Positions 4,421 through 5,996 of a stretch of DNA of 5,996 bases are shown here, piece after piece. The notes beneath the pieces are model-generated. The model had not been told where the DNA came from and made no database searches. It worked only from the letters and a program-made list of their open reading frames with translations. The position numbers and the translations under genes are program-made. Each line of letters begins with the position of its first letter. Positions within the stretch are counted from its first letter, which is position 1. The stretch comes from Leptospira sp. (GTDB lineage: Bacteria > Spirochaetota > Leptospiria > Leptospirales > Leptospiraceae), in contig JAIOQL010000044.1 in NCBI GenBank assembly GCA_021413405.1, positions 5,001 to 10,996 of the forward strand, given 5' to 3'.

Positions 4421-5996
4421 ATGGCAGAAAAAGACACCAGTCTTGGAAGATGGCAGAAGGAATTTTTTGAAAATATTCATAGTTTCGTAAAATCGGGAAT
4501 GTCCGAACAGGATGCAAGGGCAATTCTCGAAAAATTTCTGTACCTTTCTTCAACCACTCCTATGCCCCCAGTGATGAATACATTCAAAGAACCGGAAAGC
4601 CTGGAAACAGTTGGCGTTTATACGGAAGGAACCGAAATAGCCAAAGATTTCATGATGCAATTCCTCACACCGATCATGAAAAATTTTCGGGTAGAGGGAA
4701 TTGAGAATCTGAAGCTAATGAACAGAATCATGGGGAAATACCCCATCACTCTAATTTCGAACCATCTAAGTCATCTCGATGCTCCTGCCATTTTTCAACT
4801 TCTGTATACTTCCGGTGAAGAAGGGAAAAAGCTTGCGGAGAATATGATTTTCATCGCCGGCCGCCTTGCATTTGAACCTGATTTCACAAGACTCGGACTT
4901 TACATGTTTGGAACTCTACTGGTGTGTTCAAAAAAAGATATGTCCGATAATCCAAGTCTGTCTGACCTGATGACAAAAATCAATATGAGATCTTTCCGCC
5001 AATCCCAAAAATTGCAGCAGGAAGGGAAAGTAATTTCAATCTTCCCGGAAGGAACAAGATCACGGGACGGAAGACTGATGCCATTTGTGGATACGGTATA
5101 TCACTACGTTGCAAACAAAGTAGTTCTGCCAATTTCACTGGAAGGAACCGAAAAAATTCTCCCCACATCAGGATTCCTGTTTAATCCGGCCCAGGGACGA
5201 CTTGTGGTAGGAAAACCAGTTCTTGTCGGGGAGCTTTCCAAAAAACAAATGGAAGGATTTCCGGCAGAAATAGAACAAATTAAATTTCCTGAAATTGGCG
5301 ATAAAAAACAATTCCTCATTGATAACCTGGCTCTTCTTGTTGGATCGAATCTTCATAAACATAAGCATGGAAGCTACCGGAATCTCTACAACGGAGACGC
5401 ATTCGAACCGGAACACAATGTATTGATTCAGATACCGAAATCTCCAGAGGAAAGAATTGTCGTCATCGGCTCCAGCAATATGTCGGTAGCAATCGGAACC
5501 CTACTCAGCAACAAGAATGTAACAGTTCAGATCTATCAACCGAATGAAGAACTCACAAATCAGAGCAATCTTGAAAAACGCGATATCGAACATTATCCTC
5601 TTTACAAACTTCCGCCCAATGTTACATTCTCAGCTGACCCGAACATTATTGATTCCGCAACTCTGTTTATCCAGGGAACAAATCCATGGGAAATAGATAA
5701 TGTTTATCCGAAAATTGCAGATAAATTGAGAAGCAATAAATCACTCATGATCAATGTGATAAAAGGATTCACCGGTTCTTCGAAAGGTTTGATACTGGAT
5801 GATCTTGTCGATATCTTCGGAATAGAAAAGGAACGTCTTGCGGTCATTGCCGGAGCATGTTACCCGGATCAAATCATGGAACGGAAAATTTCCGGTTTTG
5901 AAATCGCTTCCATTGAAAACAGTAACATTCCGAGGATCAGAAAACTTTTCTCTACCGGCTACATTTTCTCCAGGGCAGCTATCAATGAAACAGATA
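4421..5996 (+). CDS. PlsC-type acyltransferase fused to GpsA-like domain (3' end off window)
   Basis: The frame is open for 525 codons to the window edge. Residues about 75-275 are a glycerolipid acyltransferase of the PlsC/LPLAT family, which transfers acyl chains to glycerol-phosphate backbones at the membrane face: NHLSHLD (catalytic His115 and Asp120, the HX4D motif), GTLLVCSKKD (164-173, motif II position), FPEGTRSRDG (208-217, motif III) and VLPISLEGTEKILP (235-248, motif IV). A linker follows, with a His/Lys patch LHKHKHG. From residue about 344 the protein resembles NAD(P)-dependent glycerol-3-phosphate dehydrogenase: ERIVVIGSSNMSVAIGTLLS (344-363), YPLYKLPPNVTFSADP (392-407), INVIKGFTGSSKGLILDDLV (444-463) and AGACYPDQI (477-485). 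Compared with the usual GAGSWG and SGPSFA-E motifs, the glycine loop reads GSSNMS and the second block GACYPD, so dehydrogenase activity is doubtful. A regulatory or substrate-sensing role is an alternative. No long transmembrane segment is seen. Hydrophobicity and codon use resemble its neighbours. Confidence 0.8.
   Translation, partial: MAEKDTSLGRWQKEFFENIHSFVKSGMSEQDARAILEKFLYLSSTTPMPPVMNTFKEPESLETVGVYTEGTEIAKDFMMQFLTPIMKNFRVEGIENLKLMNRIMGKYPITLISNHLSHLDAPAIFQLLYTSGEEGKKLAENMIFIAGRLAFEPDFTRLGLYMFGTLLVCSKKDMSDNPSLSDLMTKINMRSFRQSQKLQQEGKVISIFPEGTRSRDGRLMPFVDTVYHYVANKVVLPISLEGTEKILPTSGFLFNPAQGRLVVGKPVLVGELSKKQMEGFPAEIEQIKFPEIGDKKQFLIDNLALLVGSNLHKHKHGSYRNLYNGDAFEPEHNVLIQIPKSPEERIVVIGSSNMSVAIGTLLSNKNVTVQIYQPNEELTNQSNLEKRDIEHYPLYKLPPNVTFSADPNIIDSATLFIQGTNPWEIDNVYPKIADKLRSNKSLMINVIKGFTGSSKGLILDDLVDIFGIEKERLAVIAGACYPDQIMERKISGFEIASIENSNIPRIRKLFSTGYIFSRAAINETD

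Noticed and set aside
4980..5416. Several minus-strand frames of 62-82 codons
   Set aside because: They lie opposite the acyltransferase-GpsA gene, whose own frame shows clear family motifs; they are antisense shadows.

Overview
The window looks like chromosomal DNA of a leptospiral spirochaete (order Leptospirales, probably Leptospira or a close relative). I infer this from the AT-rich composition, the PurA sequence style (WGDEGKAK in place of the common WGDEGKGK, and a RGIGICYADK block), a short HisZ, and a large secreted HEAT-repeat protein. The assignment comes from remembered family features, not from a search.

Layout: positions 1-347 hold no supportable gene but are rich in small repeats and palindromes. 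Next, all on the minus strand and read from high to low coordinates, come hisZ (4252-3230), purA (3209-2071), tRNA-Lys(UUU), tRNA-Glu(UUC) and an exported HEAT-repeat protein (about 1646-348). A 168-bp divergent intergenic region separates hisZ from a plus-strand gene starting at 4421 and running off the right edge. That gene fuses a PlsC-type acyltransferase to a GpsA-like (glycerol-3-phosphate dehydrogenase) domain.

Functionally, hisZ and purA are 20 bp apart and look co-transcribed. HisZ partners the short HisG at the first step of histidine synthesis. That pathway releases AICAR, which re-enters purine synthesis and yields IMP, the substrate of PurA. The fusion gene belongs to phospholipid synthesis: one half resembles an enzyme that acylates glycerol-phosphate backbones, the other an enzyme that makes glycerol-3-phosphate.

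Three things stand out. First, purA as sequenced is broken: roughly 47 codons in its middle, including the expected GAQG and SSN-type IMP-binding segment, are missing and the two halves are in different frames. Second, the GpsA-like half of the fusion has lost two of the three glycines of its nucleotide-binding motif and much of its SGP-type motif, so it may not be an active dehydrogenase. Third, the HEAT protein has an obvious in-frame signal peptide upstream of its only standard start codon, with no ATG, GTG or TTG in front of it. Smaller signals are a decayed tRNA-Glu 5'-half copy, a long AT-rich hairpin at 200-240, a 15-bp direct repeat, and a strong excess of CCGGAA/TTCCGG in the right half.

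I did not find a convincing new multi-gene system. The most unusual items are the fusion gene and the broken purA.
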